Part shown: positions 14,783 to 15,958 of the stretch, piece by piece
Layout of the letters: the number at the start of each line of letters is the position of its first letter
How positions within the stretch are numbered: position 1 is the stretch's first letter
NCBI GenBank assembly: GCA_009995705.1
Contig: JAADBR010000122.1
Location: forward strand, 1-15,958
DNA from: Microcystis aeruginosa W13-11
GTDB lineage: Bacteria; Cyanobacteriota; Cyanobacteriia; Cyanobacteriales; Microcystaceae
Reading direction: 5' to 3'
Length of the DNA: 15,958 nt
Notes under the pieces: model-generated
Database searches by the model: none
What the model was told of the DNA's origin: nothing
The model's input: only the letters and a program-made list of their open reading frames with translations
Program-made: the position numbers and the translations under genes

Positions 14783-14814
14783 TTCCCTACCCAGACTCGT
14801 AGGGGGGTAGGGAA
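14783..14814 (+). promoter_or_regulatory. Hairpin overlapping the ribosome site of the MmeI-like gene
   Basis: TTCCCTACCC (14783-14792) and GGGTAGGGAA (14805-14814) form a perfect 10-bp inverted repeat with a 12-base loop. The right arm runs into the ribosome site AAGGA (14813-14817), 9 bases before ATG 14827. No T-run follows on either side, so it is a poor terminator. In the mRNA it could hide part of the ribosome site and hold down translation of a potentially harmful nuclease; that role is inferred. Confidence 0.6.
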
Positions 14815-14826
14815 GGAATTAAAACC

Positions 14827-15958
14827 ATGCCTTTAAGTTGGAATGAAATTAAAAATCGCGCCATCGCTTTTCAAAAAGAGTGGCAAGGGGAGACTTCAGA
14901 AAAGGCAGAATCTCAATCTTTTTGGAATGAGTTTTTTCATGTCTTTGGCATTTCACGGCGTAGGGTAGCCAGTTTTGAGCAACCGATCAAAAAAGCAGAT
15001 AATAAACAGGGTTTTATTGATTTACTCTGGAAAGGAACGATTTTAGTTGAGCATAAATCGAAAGGGAAAGATTTAGAAAAAGCCACACAACAAGCTAAGG
15101 ATTATTTTCCCAATTTAAAGGAACATGAGTTACCGCGTTATATTTTAGTCTCGGATTTTCAACGGTTTAAATTATATGATTTAGATTCGGGTAATCAATG
15201 GGAATTTGAATTAAATAATTTTGTTGATAACGTTCATTTATTTGATTTTATCGCAGGTTACGAAAAGCAAGTTTATAAAGACGAAGATCCCGTCAATATT
15301 CAAGCTGCTGAGTTAATGGGAAAACTTCATGATTGCCTCAAAGAAATTGGTTATATGGGGCATGATTTAGAAGTTTATCTAGTGCGTTTATTATTTTGTT
15401 TATTTGCCGATGATGCGGGTATTTTTAATAAGGGGATTTTCTGGGAATATATTGACCTACATACCAAAGAAGATGGCAGTGATTTGGCGATGCACATGGC
15501 TTATATTTTTCAGATTTTGAATACACCAGAAGCAAAAAGATTAAAAAATCTTGATGAGAATTTAACTCAATTTCCCTACATAAATGGCAAGTTATTTGAG
15601 GAGTCGTTACCCTTAGCGGCTTTTGATAGCAAGATGCGAGTCATGTTATTAGAAGCTTGTGCTTTTGATTGGGGAAAAATTTCTCCTGCTATTTTTGGTT
15701 CTATGTTTCAAGCGGTAATGAATCCAAAAGAACGACGCAATTTAGGGGCGCATTATACCTCCGAGAAGAACATTCAAAAGGTGATTAAGCCGTTATTTTT
15801 AGATGATTTATCTAGAGAATTTGAGAAGATTAAAGGCAATCGCCATAAATTACTAGAATTTCAGAAAAAGATTGCTAATTTATATTTTCTTGATCCTGCC
15901 TGTGGTTGCGGCAATTTTTTAATTATTACCTATCGGGAGTTACGAGATTTAGAGATTT
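14827..15958 (+). CDS. MmeI-like type IIL restriction-modification enzyme, N-terminal part (runs off the window)
   Basis: The frame is open from ATG 14827 through the right edge (377 codons) with no stop. The first ~150 residues fit the MmeI N-terminal nuclease domain: FFHVFGISRRRVASFE, then a PD-(D/E)XK active site with D65 in GFIDLLW and E75/K77 in VEHKSKGKDL. A helical spacer (about 160-300) leads to LGAHYTSEKNI (about 306-316) and the SAM-binding motif I DPACGCGN at 356-363, as in adenine-N6 methylases of the MmeI family. One polypeptide would both methylate and cut DNA, with specificity set by a C-terminal target-recognition domain beyond the window. Methylase motif IV (NPPF) is also out of view. 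AAGGA at 14813-14817 supports the start. Completeness cannot be judged. Confidence 0.88.
   Translation, partial: MPLSWNEIKNRAIAFQKEWQGETSEKAESQSFWNEFFHVFGISRRRVASFEQPIKKADNKQGFIDLLWKGTILVEHKSKGKDLEKATQQAKDYFPNLKEHELPRYILVSDFQRFKLYDLDSGNQWEFELNNFVDNVHLFDFIAGYEKQVYKDEDPVNIQAAELMGKLHDCLKEIGYMGHDLEVYLVRLLFCLFADDAGIFNKGIFWEYIDLHTKEDGSDLAMHMAYIFQILNTPEAKRLKNLDENLTQFPYINGKLFEESLPLAAFDSKMRVMLLEACAFDWGKISPAIFGSMFQAVMNPKERRNLGAHYTSEKNIQKVIKPLFLDDLSREFEKIKGNRHKLLEFQKKIANLYFLDPACGCGNFLIITYRELRDLEI

Overview
The window looks like cyanobacterial chromosome, most likely from a Microcystis-like, transposon-rich genome. This rests on five GCGATCGC (HIP1) octamers (3230, 11604, 11739, 14209, 14254), a Uma2-family tail, a MoeB-rhodanese fusion of cyanobacterial type, a lone gcvH, and an MmeI-like restriction enzyme. 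The species is an inference.

Layout: (1) 1-203, end of a Uma2-type nuclease gene. (2) 204-9402, an AT-rich cell-surface sugar cluster, all on the + strand. It holds a methyltransferase (570-1502), a ruined GT2 glycosyltransferase (1526-1796) followed by unassigned fragments, a broken methyltransferase (2137-3108), an intact GT2 (3159-3968), an intact GT4 (4079-5212), a chimera of two glycosyltransferase scraps (5267-5646), a frameshifted methyltransferase (5704-6554), a broken 2OG-Fe(II) oxygenase (6606-7615), an intact GT2 (7622-8401) and an NAD-dependent sugar epimerase/dehydratase (8422-9402). (3) 9425-12133 on the - strand, an acyl-CoA synthetase (NDP-forming)/GNAT fusion. (4) 12295-14754, housekeeping genes gcvH and moeB plus a small exported eight-cysteine protein. 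(5) 14827-end, the first 377 codons of an MmeI-like type IIL restriction-modification enzyme.

The main result is in region 2. Two copies of one short element (115 and 186 bp, in opposite orientation, about 94% identical where they overlap) sit inside two genes. Each is flanked by an exact 8-bp target duplication (TGGATTTT and TAAATTTT). Removing element plus one duplication restores one continuous reading frame in each gene apart from a single nonsense codon: a 282-residue methyltransferase and a 271-residue oxygenase. The element is best described as a MITE-like non-autonomous insertion. GG termini with 8-bp AT-rich duplications fit ISL3-like transposases, but no transposase is present to confirm this.

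Working model: the cluster once built a polysaccharide or O-antigen-like glycan decorated by methylation and perhaps hydroxylation. The decorating enzymes are now mostly broken, while two GT2s, one GT4, one methyltransferase and the epimerase stay open. I see no tRNA, rRNA or CRISPR array, and no wholly new multi-gene system.
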